NCBI GenBank assembly: GCA_036417435.1
Contig: CM070914.1
Span: 1,860,001-1,924,000 of the forward strand
Direction: 5' to 3'
Source of the DNA: Inia geoffrensis
Lineage: Eukaryota > Chordata > Mammalia > Artiodactyla > Iniidae
Length of the DNA stretch: 64,000 bases
Below the pieces are notes generated by a model. That model had not been told where the DNA came from and did no database searches. It was given only the letters and a program-made list of their open reading frames with translations. Made by a program: the position numbers and the translations under genes. Every line of letters starts with the position of its first letter. Position 1 is the stretch's first letter. Below, in pieces: positions 1 to 11,061 of the stretch.

Positions 1-51
1 AAGGTTACCCAGTGTTTCCTTCCCTGAATCAACTTGTCGAAGTAGGGTTTT
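1..51 (+). repeat. Partial monomer (3' end), window edge
   Basis: The last 51 bp of a unit, from AAGGTTACCC to AGTAGGGTTTT. It matches the end of U9 just before 12,435, which begins the duplicate copy of this region. Confidence 0.97.
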
Positions 52-304
52 GTGCATCATGCGAACTGCCTCAACCAAGCAACGCACTTGGTATGTGTGG
101 GGCCGTCTAACTCTTCAAAAGTCTGCAGTGCCACGGGAAGAGCAGGCCTGAAATTGCAGTCAGAACGCACGCTGACTCTCTCCTGGCGCCAGGGGGAGTT
201 CAGGCAGGAGGTCGTACATGGAATGCGAAGCCCAGGGTTTCTCTGAGTGCAGCTCAGACTAGGGTAATGGGTAAAATTTCGACGGCCTGAGGGACGTGCC
301 AGAA

Positions 305-614
305 CGGTGTTCCTGAACCTCTGTGAGTGCTGGGGTACTTAAGCTGCTCCAAAACAGAGTGCAGTGCGTTTCCCTACACTAAGCATACACAGAGTGGCTC
401 CAAAGGGCTACGGGACTGGATGTTGCTCAACAGACACAGGTGGGCCTGGGAGTACTTAGTGTACCTGGCAGTAACAGGATGCCCACATGAGCCTCCTAGG
501 TGTCTGTAAAATCATACTGCCATTTAAGATATGCAGAGCAGAGGTCACATGCTCATGGAAAGTGCTGGACACCTCCATTCCTACACGCAAATCAAAGCCT
601 CCAGGCATGTGTTC
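305..614 (+). repeat. Internal subrepeat arm A (shown in U1)
   Basis: Resembles arm B (794-1100) in the same unit. Ordered matches are CGGTGTTCCTGAACCTCTG, a TGCAGTGCG...CACT block at 360-380, GTACTTAGTG, GATGC, CCTAGG, TTTAAGATA, CTCATGGA, ACACCTCC and GTGTTC. An ungapped 70-bp stretch (441-510 against 923-992) is about 60-64% identical by hand. Present in every unit. Confidence 0.75.
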
Positions 615-793
615 ATGCTGGGTGCGCATTAAGTGACGCAGCATGGTAAGATGCTGACTTTCTCCTGGAGAACAGTGACTTCACGTACGAGGTCTAAGTA
701 TTCAAGGCAGAGTGTTTTCTCATGGCAGCTCACCCTCAGGGCCATGACAAAGACTTCCTGGGGACTTCGGACTCACCAGATATGTGGTCCTGA

Positions 794-1100
794 CGGTGCT
801 CCAGGACTCTGGAAATGTAGCTCTCCTCCCGGGACATGCGGTGTGCAGCCCGTCACTCGACACGTACAGAGGCCCTCCGATGTACAGACCAGTGGGCCTC
901 CATGTGGCTCAGCCTTCCCAAAGGGCTCTGGAGGTGCTCAGTGAACTTGAAGCAAAAATGATGCACAACCGAGGGCCCCAGGAGTCCTCAAAAGGGTCCT
1001 TCCTTTAAAATAAATCCCAACAGCGATGAAGAACTCATGGAGACAGTTGCATGCTTCCATTTTTATACGGCTACTCAGGGTCTAACGTGGAGACGTGTTC
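794..1100 (+). repeat. Internal subrepeat arm B (shown in U1)
   Basis: Partner of arm A at 477-489-bp offset. Matching blocks are CGGTGCTCCAGGACTCTGG, a block at 837-857, GTGCTCAGTG, GATGC, CCTAGG (in most units), TTTAAAATAA, CTCATGGA, GCTTCC/GCCTCC, CTAACG and GTGTTC. Confidence 0.75.
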
Positions 1101-1424
1101 TCTCATTGTTTCACTTTAGTTCTAGAGACTGTCATGCTCACCACCACCGAGGCCATGGAAGCACCTTGTTTGGACAGAGCCAATTCATATTTTTCCCCGA
1201 AGCATTCTTACAGGGTTGAGAGACCTGTCAACAGCAGAGAATGTCAGGTAGTTTCTAGGCAGCATGAATGGAGCCTTCAAATTGAGAAAACAAGTCTAGT
1301 TCCAGCAGGCCCCGATTTCCACGGGCACACTCATCCTACGTCCCTCGGCTTTCTAACAAGTCCAAAGGGAGACAAGGTTACCCAGTGTTTCCTTCCCTGA
1401 ATCAACTTGTCGAAGTAGGGTTTT

Positions 1425-2797
1425 GTGCATCATGCGAACTGCCTCAACCAAGCAACGCACTTGGTATGTGTGGGGCCGTCTAACTCTTCAAAAGTCTGCA
1501 GTGCCACGGGAAGAGCAGGCCTGAAATTGCAGTCAGAACGCACGCTGACTCTCTCCTGGCGCCAGGGGGAGTTCAGGCAGGAGGTCGTACATGGAATGCG
1601 AAGCCCAGGGTTTCTCTGAGTGCAGCTCAGACTAGGGTAATGGGTAAAATTTCGACGGCCTGAGGGACGTGCCAGAACGGTGTTCCTGAACCTCTGTGAG
1701 TGCTGGGGTACTTAAGCTGCTCCAAAACAGAGTGCAGTGCGTTTCCCTACACTCAGCATACACAGAGTGGCTCCAAAGGGCTACGGGACTGGATGTTGCT
1801 CAACAGACACAGGTGGGCCTGGGAGTACTTAGTGTACCTGGCAGTAACAGGATGCCCACATGAGCCTCCTAGGTGTCTGTAAAATCATACTGCCATTTAA
1901 GATATGCAGAGCAGAGGTCACATGCTCATGGAAAGTGCTGGACACCTCCATTCCTACACGCAAATCAAAGCCTCCAGGCATGTGTTCATGCTGGGTGCGC
2001 ATTAAGTGACGCAGCATGGTAAGATGCTGACTTTCTCCTGGAGAACAGTGACTTCACGTACGAGGTCTAAGTATTCAAGGCAGAGTGTTTTCTCATGGCA
2101 GCTCACCCTCAGGGCCATGACAAAGACTTCCTGGGGACTTCGGACTCACCAGATATGTGGTCCTGACGGTGCTCCAGGACTCTGGAAATGTAGCTCTCCT
2201 CCCGGGACATGCGGTGTGCAGCCCGTCACTCGACACGTACAGAGGCCCTCCGATGTACAGACCAGTGGGCCTCCATGTGGCTCAGCCTTCCCAAAGGGCT
2301 CTGGAGGTGCTCAGTGAACTTGGAGCAAAAATGATGCACAACCGAGGGCCCTAGGAGTCCTCAAAAGGGTCCTTCCTTTAAAATAAATCCCAACAGCGAT
2401 GAAGAACTCATGGAGACAGTTGCATGCTTCCATTTTTATACGGCTACTCAGGGTCTAACGTGGAGACGTGTTCTCTCATTGTTTCACTTTAGTTCTAGAG
2501 ACTGTCATGCTCACCACCACCGAGGCCATGGAAGCACCTTGTTTGGACAGAGCCAATTCATATTTTTCCCCGAAGTATTCTTACAGGGTTGAGAGACCTG
2601 TCAACAGCAGAGAATGTCAGGTAGTTTCTAGGGAGCATGAATGGAGCCTTCAAATTGAGAAAACAAGTCTAGTTCCAGCAGGCCCCGATTTCCACGGGCA
2701 CACTCATCCTACGTCCCTCGGCTTTCTAACAAGTCCAAAGGGAGACAAGGTTACCCAGTGTTTCCTTCCCTGAATCAACTTGTCGAAGTAGGGTTTT
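1425..2797 (+). repeat. Monomer U2 (1373 bp), short type
   Basis: Almost U1 but with CACTCAGCATA, CTTGGAGC and GGCCCTAGG. It has CGAAGTATTC in place of CGAAGCATTC, shared only with U11, its duplicate 12,383 bp away. Confidence 0.97.
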
Positions 2798-4169
2798 GTG
2801 CATCATACGAACTGCCTCAACCAAGCAACGCACTTGGTATGTGTGGGGCCGTCTGACTCTTCAAAAGTCTGCAGTGCCACGGGAAGAGCAGGCCTGAAAT
2901 TGCAGTCAGAACGCACGCTGACTCTCTCCTGGCGCCAGGGGGAGTTCAGGCAGGAGGCCGTACATGGAATGCGAAGCCCAGGGTTTCTCTGAGTGCAGCT
3001 CAGACTAGGGTAATGGGTAAAATTTCGACGGCCTGAGGGACGTGCCAGAACGGTGTTCCTGAACATCTGTGAGTGCTGGGGTACTTAAGCTGCTCCAAAA
3101 CAGAGTGCAGTGCGTTTCCCTACACTCAGCATACACAGAGTGGCTCCAAAGGGCTACGGGACTGGATGTTGCTCAACAGACACAGGTGGGCCTGGGAGTA
3201 CTTAGTGTACCTGGCAGTAACAGGATGCCCACATGAGCCTCCTAGGTGTCTGTAAAATCATACTGCCATTTAAGATATGCAGAGCAGAGGTCACATGCTC
3301 ATGGAAAGTGCTGGACACCTCCATTCCTACACGCAAATCAAAGCCTCCAGGCATGAGTTCATGCTGGGTGCGCATTAAGTGACGCAGCATGGTAAGATGC
3401 TGACTTTCTCCTGGAGCACAGTGACTTCACGTACGAGGTCTAAGTATTCAAGGCAGAGTGTTTTCTCATGGCAGCTCACCCTCAGGGCCATGACAAAGAC
3501 TTCCTGGGGACTTCGGACTCACCAGAAATGTGGTCCTGACGGTGTTCCAGGACTCTGGAAATGTAGCTCTCCTCCCGGGACATGCGGTGTGCAGCCCGTC
3601 ACTCGGCACGTACACAGGCCCTCCGATGTACAGACCAGTGGGCCTCCATGTGGCTCAGCCTTCCCACAGGGCTCTGCAGGTACTCAGTGAACTTGGAGGA
3701 AAAAGGATGCACAACCGAGGGCCCAGGAGTCCTCCAAATGGTACTTCCTTTAAAATAAATCCTAACAGCGATGAAGAACTCATGGAGACAGTTGCATGCT
3801 TCCATTTTTATAAGGCTACTCAGGGTCTAACGTGGAGACGTGTTCTCTCATTGTTTCACTTTAGTTCTAGAGACTGTCATGCTCACCACCACCGAGGCCA
3901 TGGAAGCACCTTGTTTGGACAGAGCCAATTCATATTTTTCCCCGAAGCATTCTTACAGGGTTGAGAGACCTGTCAACAGCAGAGAATGTCAGGTAGTTTC
4001 TAGGCAGCATGAATGGAGCCTTCAAATTGAGAAAACAATTCTAGTTCCAGCAGGCCCCGATTTCCACGGGCACACTCATCCTACGTCCCTCGGCTTTCTA
4101 ACAAGTCCAAAGGGAGACAAGGTTACCCAGGGTTTCCTTCCCTGAATCAACTTGTCGAAGTAGGGTTTT
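2798..4169 (+). repeat. Monomer U3 (1372 bp), short type with 1-bp T deletion
   Basis: Lacks TAACC and TTC and has GGGCCCAGG (T deleted). Head markers are GTGCATCATACG, GAGGCCGTAC, GAACATCTG and CATGAGTTCATG, shared with U12. The tail has CCAAATGGTAC, AATCCTAACAG and TTTATAAGG, shared with U8 and U38. The deletion joins two small open frames into one of 144 codons starting at GTG; I do not regard it as a gene. Confidence 0.97.
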
Positions 4170-5542
4170 GTGCATCATGCGAACTGCCTCAACCAAGCAA
4201 CGCACTTGGTATGTGTGGGGCCGTCTAACTCTTCAAAAGTCTGCAGTGCCACGGGAAGAGCAGGCCTGAAATTGCAGTCAGAACGCACGCTGACTCTCTC
4301 CTGGCGCCAGGGGGAGTTCAGGCAGGAGGTCGTACATGGAATGCGAAGCCCAGGGTTTCTCTGAGTGCAGCTCAGACTAGGGTAATGGGTAAAATTTCGA
4401 CGGCCTGAGGGACGTGCCAGAACGGTGTTCCTGAACCTCTGTGAGTGCTGGGGTACTTAAGCTGCTCCAAAACAGAGTGCAGTGCGTTTCCCTACACTCA
4501 GCATACACAGAGTGGCTCCAAAGGGCTACGGGACTGGATGTTGCTCAACAGACACAGGTGGGCCTGGGAGTACTTAGTGTACCTGGCAGTAACAGGATGC
4601 CCACATGAGCCTCCTAGGTGTCTGTAAAATCATACTGCCATTTAAGATATGCAGAGCAGAGGTCACATGCTCATGGAAAGTGCTGGACACCTCCATTCCT
4701 ACACGCAAATCAAAGCCTCCAGGCATGTGTTCATGCTGGGTGCGCATTAAGTGACGCAGCATGGTAAGATGCTGACTTTCTCCTGGAGCACAGTGACTTC
4801 ACGTACGAGGTCTAAGTATTCAAGGCAGAGTGTTTTCTCATGGCAGCTCACCCTCAGGGCCATGACAAAGACTTCCTGGGGACTTCGGACTCACCAGATA
4901 TGTGGTCCTGACGGTGCTCCAGGACTCTGGAAATGTAGCTCTCCTCCCGGGACATGCGGTGTGCAGCCCGTCACTCGGCACGTACAGAGGCCCTCCGATG
5001 TACAGACCAGTGGGCCTCCATGTGGCTCAGCCTTCCCAAAGGGCTCTGGAGGTGCTCAGTGAACTTGGAGCAAAAATGATGCACAACCGAGGGCCCTAGG
5101 AGTCCTCAAAAGGGTCCTTCCTTTAAAATAAATCCCAACAGCGATGAAGAACTCATGGAGACAGTTGCATGCTTCCATTTTTATACGGCTACTCAGGGTC
5201 TAACGTGGAGACGTGTTCTCTCATTGTTTCACTTTAGTTCTAGAGACTGTCATGCTCACCACCACCGAGGCCATGGAAGCACCTTGTTTGGACAGAGCCA
5301 ATTCATATTTTTCCCCGAAGCATTCTTACAGGGTTGAGAGACCTGTCAACAGCAGAGAATGTCAGGTAGTTTCTAGGCAGCATGAATGGAGCCTTCAAAT
5401 TGAGAAAACAAGTCTAGTTCCAGCAGGCCCCGATTTCCACGGGCACACTCATCCTACGTCCCTCGGCTTTCTAACAAGTCCAAAGGGAGACAAGGTTACC
5501 CAGTGTTTCCTTCCCTGAATCAACTTGTCGAAGTAGGGTTTT
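4170..5542 (+). repeat. Monomer U4 (1373 bp), short type
   Basis: Close to the commonest short form: GTCTAACTC, GGGGGAGTTC, CAGATATGTGG, CACTCGGCACG, GGCCCTAGG, TTTTTATACGG. There are few private changes, so it is a useful C-type consensus proxy. Confidence 0.97.
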
Positions 5543-6915
5543 GTGCATCATGCGAACTGCCTCAACCAAGCAACGCACTTGGTATGTGTGGGGCCGTCTG
5601 ACTCTTCAAAAGTCTGCAGTGCAACGGGAAGAGCAGGCCTGAAATTGCAGTCAGAACGCACGCTGACTCTCTCCTGGCGCCAGGGGGAGTTCAGGCAGGA
5701 GGCTGTACATGGAATGCGAAGCCCAGGGTTTCTCTGAGTGCAGCTCAGACTAGGGTAATGGGTAAAATTTCGACGGCCTGAGGGACGTGCCAGAACGGTG
5801 TTCCTGAACCTCTGTGAGTGCTGGGGTACTTAAGCTGCTCCAAAACAGAGTGCAGTGCGTTTCCCTACACTCAGCATACACAGAGTGGCTCCAAAGGGCT
5901 ACGGGACTGGATGTTGCTCAACAGACACAGGTGGGCCTGGGAGTACTTAGTGTACCTGGCAGTAACAGGATGCCCACATGAGCCTCCTAGGTGTCTGTAA
6001 AATCATACTGCCATTTAAGATATGCAGAGCAGAGGTCACATGCTCATGGAAAGTGCTGGACACCTCCATTCCTACACGCAAATCAAAGCCTCCAGGCATG
6101 TGTTCATGCTGGGTGCGCATTAAGTGACGCAGCATGGTAAGATGCTGACTTTCTCCTGGAGCACAGTGACTTCACGTACGAGGACTAAGTATTCAAGGCA
6201 GAGTGTTTTCTCATGGCAGCTCACCCTCAGGGCCATGACAAAGACTTCCTGGGGACTTCGGACTCACCAGATATGTGGTCCTGACGGTGCTCCAGGACTC
6301 TGGAAATGTAGCTCTCCTCCCGGGACATGCGGTGTGCAGCCCGTCACTCGGCACGTACAGAGGCCCTCCGATGTACAGACCAGTGGGCTTCCATGTGGCT
6401 CAGCCTTCCCACAGGGCTCTGGAGGTACTCAGTGAACTTGGAGCAAAAATGATGCACAACCGAGGGCCCTAGGAGTCCTCAAAAGGGTCCTTCCTTTAAA
6501 ATAAATCCCAACAGCGATGAAGAACTCATGGAGACAGTTGCATGCCTCCCTTTTTACAAGGCTACTCAGGGTCTAACGTGGAGACGTGTTCTCTCATTGT
6601 TTCACTTTAGTTCTAGAGACTGTCATGCTCAGCACCACCGAGGCCATGGAAGCACCTTGTTTGGACAGAGCCAATTCATATTTTTCCCCGAAGCATTCTT
6701 ACAGGGTTGAGAGACCTGTCAACAGCAGAGAATGTCAGGTAGTTTCTAGGCAGCATGAATGGAGCCTTCAAATTGAGAAAACAAGTCTAGTTCCAGCAAG
6801 CCCCGATTTCCACGGGCACACTCATCCTACGTCCCTCGGCTTTCTAACAAGTCCAAAGGGAGACAAGGTTACCCAGTGTTTCCTTCCCTGAATCAACTTG
6901 TCGAAGTAGGGTTTT
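5543..6915 (+). repeat. Monomer U5 (1373 bp), short type
   Basis: GTCTGACTC, GTGCAACGGG, GAGGCTGTAC, GAGGACTAAG. Tail has CCTCCCTTTTTACAAGG and GCTCAGCACC, both reappearing in the middle of U12. Confidence 0.97.
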
Positions 6916-8296
6916 GTGCATCATGCGAACTGCCTCAACCAAGCAACGCACTTGGTATGTGTGGGGCCGTCTGACTCTTCAAAAGTGTGCAGTGCCACGG
7001 GAAGAGCAGGCCTGAAATTGCAGTCAGAACGCACGCTGACTCTCTCCTGGCGCCAGGGTGAGTTCAGGCAGGAGGTCGTACATGGAATGCGAAGCCCAGG
7101 GTTTCTCTGAGTGCAGCTCAGACTAGGGTAATGGGTAAAATTTCGACGGCCTGAGGGACGTGCCAGAACGGTGTTCCTCAACCTCTGTGAGTGCTGGGGT
7201 ACTTAAGCTGCTCCAAAACAGAGTGCAGTGCGTTTCCCTACACTCAGCATACACAGAGTGGCTCCAAAGGGCTACGGGACTGGATGTCGCTCAACAGACA
7301 CAGGTGGGCCTGGGAGTACTTAGTGTACCTGGCAGTAACAGGATGCCCACATGAGCCTCCTAGGTGTCTGTAAAATCATACTGCCATTTAAGATATGCAG
7401 AGCAGAGGTCACATGCTCATGGAAAGTGCTGGACACCTCCGTTCCTACAAGCAAATCAAAGCCTAACCTCCAGGCATGTGTTTATGCTGGGTGCGCATTA
7501 AGTGACGCAGCATGGTAAGATGCTGACTTTCTCCTGGAGCACAGTGACTTCACGTACGAGGTCTTCTAAGTGTTCAAGGCAGAGTGTGTTCTCATGGCAG
7601 CTCACCCTCAGGGCCATGACAAAGACTTCCTGGGGACTTCGGACTCACCAGAAATGTGGTCCTGACGGTGTTCCAGGACTCTGGAAATGTAGCTCTCCTC
7701 CCTGGACATGCGGTGTGCAGCCCGTCACTCGGCACGTACAGAGGCCCTCCGATGTACAGACCAGTGGGCCTCCATGTAGCTCAGCCTTCCCACAGGGCTC
7801 TGGAGGAACTCAGTGAACTTGGAGCAAAAATGATGCACAACCGAGGGCCCTAGGAGTCCTCAAAAGGGTACTTCCTTTAAAATAAATCCCAACAGCGATG
7901 AAGAACTCATGGAGACAGTTGCATGCCTCCCTTTTTACACGGCTACGCAGGGTCTAACGTGGAGACGTGTTCCCTCATTGTTTCACTTTAGTTCTAGAGA
8001 CTGTCATGCTCACCACCACCGAGGCCATGGAAGCAACTTGTATGGACAGAGACAATTCATATTTTTCCCCGAAGCATTCTTACAGGGTTGAGAGGCCTGT
8101 CAACAACAGAGAATGTCAGGTAGTTTCTAGGCAGCATGAATGGAGCCTTCAAATTGAGAAGACAAGTCTAGTTCCAGCAAGCCCCGATTTCCACGGGCAC
8201 TCTCATCCTACGTCCCTCGGCTTTCTAACAAGTCCAAAGGGAGACAAGGTTACCCAGTGTTTCCTTCCCTGAATCAACTTGTCGAAGTAGGGTTTT
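6916..8296 (+). repeat. Monomer U6 (1381 bp), long type
   Basis: First unit carrying both TAACC (7464-7468) and TTC (7564-7566). Also has AAAGTGTGCAG, CCAGGGTGAG, TTCCTCAACCTC, GATGTCGCTC and a tail with ACTTGTATGG, CAACAACAGAG and GGGCACTCTC. Parts of this unit reappear in U12, U13 and U14. Confidence 0.97.
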
Positions 8297-9676
8297 GTGC
8301 ATCATGCGAACTGCCTCAACCAAGCAACGCACTTGGTATGTGTGGGGCCGTCTGACTCTTCAAAAGTCTGCAGTGCCACGGGAAGAGCAGGCCTGAAATT
8401 GCAGTCAGAACGCACGCTGACTCTCTCCTGGCGCCAGGGTGAGTTCAGGCAGGAGGTCGTACATGGAATGCGAAGCCCATGGTTTCTCTGAGTGCAGCTC
8501 AGACTAGGGTAATGGGTAAAATTTCGACGGCCTGAGGGACGTGCCAGAACGGTGTTCCTCAACCTCTGTGAGTGCTGGGGTACTTAAGCTGCTCCAAAAC
8601 AGAGTGCAGTGCGTTTCCCTACACTCAGCATACACAGAGTGGCTCCAAAGGGCTACGGGACTGGATGTCGCTCAACAGACACAGGTGGGCCTGGGAGTAC
8701 TTAGTGTACCTGGCAGTAACAGGATGCCCACATGAGCCTCCTAGGTGTCTGTAAAATCATACTGCCAGTTAAGATATGCAGAGCAGATGTCACCTGCTAA
8801 TGGAAAGTGCTGGACACCTCCGTTACTACAAACAAATCAAAGCCTAACCTCCAGGCATGTGTTCATGCTGGGTACGCATTAAGTGACGCAGCATGGTAAG
8901 ATGCTGACTTTCTCCTGGAGCACAGTGACTTCACGTACGAGGTCTTCTAAGTGTTCAAGGCAGAGTGTTTTCTCATGGCAGTTCACCCTCAGGGCCATGA
9001 CAAAGACTTCCTGGAGACTTCGGACTCACCAGAAATGTGGTCCTGACGGTGCTCCAGGACTCTGGAAATGTAGCTCTCCTCCCGGGACATGCGGTGTGCA
9101 GCCCGTCACTCGGCACGTACAGAGGCCCTCCGATGTACAGATCAGTGGGCCTCCATGTGGCTCAGCCTTCCCACAGGGCTCTGCAGGTACTCAGTGAACT
9201 TGGAGCAAAAATGATGCACAACCGAGGGCCCAGGAGTCCTCCAAACGGTCCTTCCTTTAAAATAAATCCCAACAGCGATGAAGAACTCATGGAGACAGTT
9301 GCATGCCTCCCTTTTTACACGGCTACCCAGGGTCTAACGTGGAGACGTGTTCTCTCATTGTTTCACTTTAGTTTTAGAGACTGTCATGCTCACTACCACC
9401 GAGGCCATGGAAGCACCTTGTTTGGACAGAGCCAATTCATATTTTTCCCCGAAGCATTCTTACAGGGTTGAGAGACATGTCAACAGCAGAGAATGTCAGG
9501 TAGTTTCTAGGCAGCATGAATGGAGCCTTCAAATTGAGAAAACAAGTCTAGTTCCAGCAGGCCCCGATTTCCACGGGCACACTCATCCTACGTCCCTCGG
9601 CTTTCTAACAAGTCCAAAGGGAGACAAGGTTACCCAGTGTTTCTTTCCCTGAATCAACTTGTCGAAGTAGGGTTTT
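8297..9676 (+). repeat. Monomer U7 (1380 bp), long type with T deletion
   Basis: TAACC and TTC present, GGGCCCAGG. Private or rare changes are AGCCCATGG (shared with U13), GCCAGTTAAG, GATGTCACCTGC and ACAAACAAATC (also in U17). Confidence 0.97.
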
Positions 9677-11061
9677 GTGCATCATGCGAACTGCCTCAAC
9701 CAAGCAACACACTTGGTATGTGTGGGGCCGTCTGACTCTTCAAAAGTCTGCAGTGCCACGGGAAGAGCAGGCCTGAAATTGCAGTCAGAACGCACGCTGA
9801 CTCTCTCCCGGCGCCAGGGTGAGTTCAGGCAGGAGGTCGTACATGGAATGGGAAGCCCAGGGTTTCTCTGAGTGCAGCTCAGACTAGGGTAATGGGTAAA
9901 ATTTCGACGGCCTGAGGGACGTGCCAGAACGGTGTTCCTGAACCTCTGTGAGTGCTGGGGTACTTAAGCTGCTCCAAAACAGAGTGCAGTGCGTTTCCCT
10001 ACACTCAACATACACAGAGTGGCTCCAAAGTGCTACGGGACTGGATGTTGCTCAACAGACACAGGTGGCCCTGGGAATACTTAGTGTACTATACATGGCA
10101 GTAACAGGATGCCCACATGAGCCTCCTAGGTGTCTGTAAAATCATACTGCCAGTTAAGATATGCAGAGCAGATGTCACATGCTCATGGAAAGTGCTGGAC
10201 ACCTCCGTTCCTACAAGCAAATCAAAGCCTAACCTCCAGGCATGTGTTCATGCTGGGTGCGCATTAAGTGACGCAGCATGGTAAGATGCTGACTTTCTCC
10301 TGGAGCACAGTGACTTCACGTACGAGGTCTTCTAAGTGTTCAAGGCAGAGTGTTTTCTCATGGCAGCTCACCCTCAGGGCCATGACAAAGACTTCCTGGG
10401 GACTTCGGACTCACCAGAAATGTGGTCCTGACGGTGCTCCAGGACTCTGGAAATGTAGCTCTCCTCCCGGGACATGCGGTGTGCAGCCCGTCACTCGGCA
10501 CGTACACAGGCCCTCCGATGTACAGACCAGTGGGCCTCCATGTGGCTCAGCCTTCCCACAGGGCTCTGCAGATACTCAGTGAACTTGGAGGAAAAAGGAT
10601 GCACAACCGAGGGCCCAGGAGTCCTCCAAATGGTACTTCCTTTAAAATAAATCCTAACAGCGATGAAGAACTCATGGAGACAGTTGCATGCTTCCATTTT
10701 TATAAGGCTACTCAGGGTCTAACGTGGAGACGTGTTCTCTCATTGTTTCACTTTAGTTCTAGAGACTGTCATGCTCACCACCACCGAGGCCATGGAAGCA
10801 CCTTGTTTGGACAGAGCCAATTCATATTTTTCCCCGAAGCATTCTTACAGGGTTGAGAGACCTGTCAACAGCAGAGAATGTCAGGTAGTTTCTAGGCAGC
10901 ATGAATGGAGCCTTCAAATTGAGAAAACAAGTCTAGTTCCAGCAGGCCCCGATTTCCACGGGCACACTCATCCTACGTCCCTCGGCTTTCTAACAAGTCC
11001 AAAGGGAGACAAGGTTACCCAGTGTTTCTTTCCCTGAATCAACTTGTCGAAGTAGGGTTTT
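9677..11061 (+). repeat. Monomer U8 (1385 bp), long type with extra 5 bp
   Basis: TAACC, TTC and the T deletion give 1380; a further 5 bp lies in GTGTACTATACATGG near 10,085. A similar 5-bp gain at the same site occurs only in U45. The tail matches U3 (CCAAATGGTAC, AATCCTAACAG). Confidence 0.97.

Larger units (their letters stand above)
52..1424 (+). repeat. Monomer U1 (1373 bp), short type
   Basis: Lacks both TAACC and TTC. Marker site 109 is A (GTCTAACTC). Distinguishing changes are CACTAAGCATA, CGACACGTAC, CTTGAAGC and GGCCCCAGG, all shared with U9 and U10. It carries the CTTCCATTTTTATACGG variant. Used here as the reference unit for internal coordinates. Confidence 0.97.
1..3704 (+). repeat. 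Long near-identical duplication, copy 1 (end of preceding unit to mid U3)
   Basis: Matches 12,384-16,087 at a constant offset of 12,383 bp (nine units). I found only four differences by eye: 215 T/A, 501 T/G, 2633 G/C and 3205 G/T. The match ends at 3705. The left limit is outside the window. Confidence 0.9.

Noticed and set aside
240..290. Telomere-like repeats or G-quadruplex (CTAGGGTAATGGG)
   Set aside because: There are only two G-triplets and no TTAGGG tandem; insufficient for either.
633..944. 103/104-codon frame in which the TTC indel is in frame
   Set aside because: A 3-bp indel kept in frame looks suggestive, but the frame lacks an ATG start where it begins, and the nearby 5-bp and 1-bp indels show no frame preservation.
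895..950. RNA polymerase III A/B-box promoter or tRNA-derived SINE inside the unit
   Set aside because: TGGCTCAGC and GGTTGAGAGACC resemble A and B boxes only loosely; the B-box core GGTTCGA is absent and no SINE tail or target-site duplication is visible.
1310..1326. CENP-B-box-like sequence CCCCGATTTCCACGGGC (reverse orientation)
   Set aside because: It matches seven of the nine essential bases but ends CGGG where the box requires CGAA; three units (U37, U45, U46) change it further. Not enough to call a CENP-B site.
1095..1400. 101-codon frame present in nearly every unit
   Set aside because: GTG start and no recognisable domain. Its constancy is no greater than that of the surrounding non-open sequence, so there is no sign of coding constraint.
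3202..3390. Minus-strand 62-codon frame and other minus-strand frames up to 87 codons
   Set aside because: Opposite-strand shadows of the same repeated DNA, lost in TAACC-containing units, with no recognisable product.
3530..3964. 144-codon open frame, also in U7, U8, U17, U20, U22, U26, U30, U33-U35 and U38
   Set aside because: It starts at GTG, exists only in units with the 1-bp T deletion, overlaps equally conserved frames on both strands and resembles no family I know. It is a by-product of repeat homogenisation.
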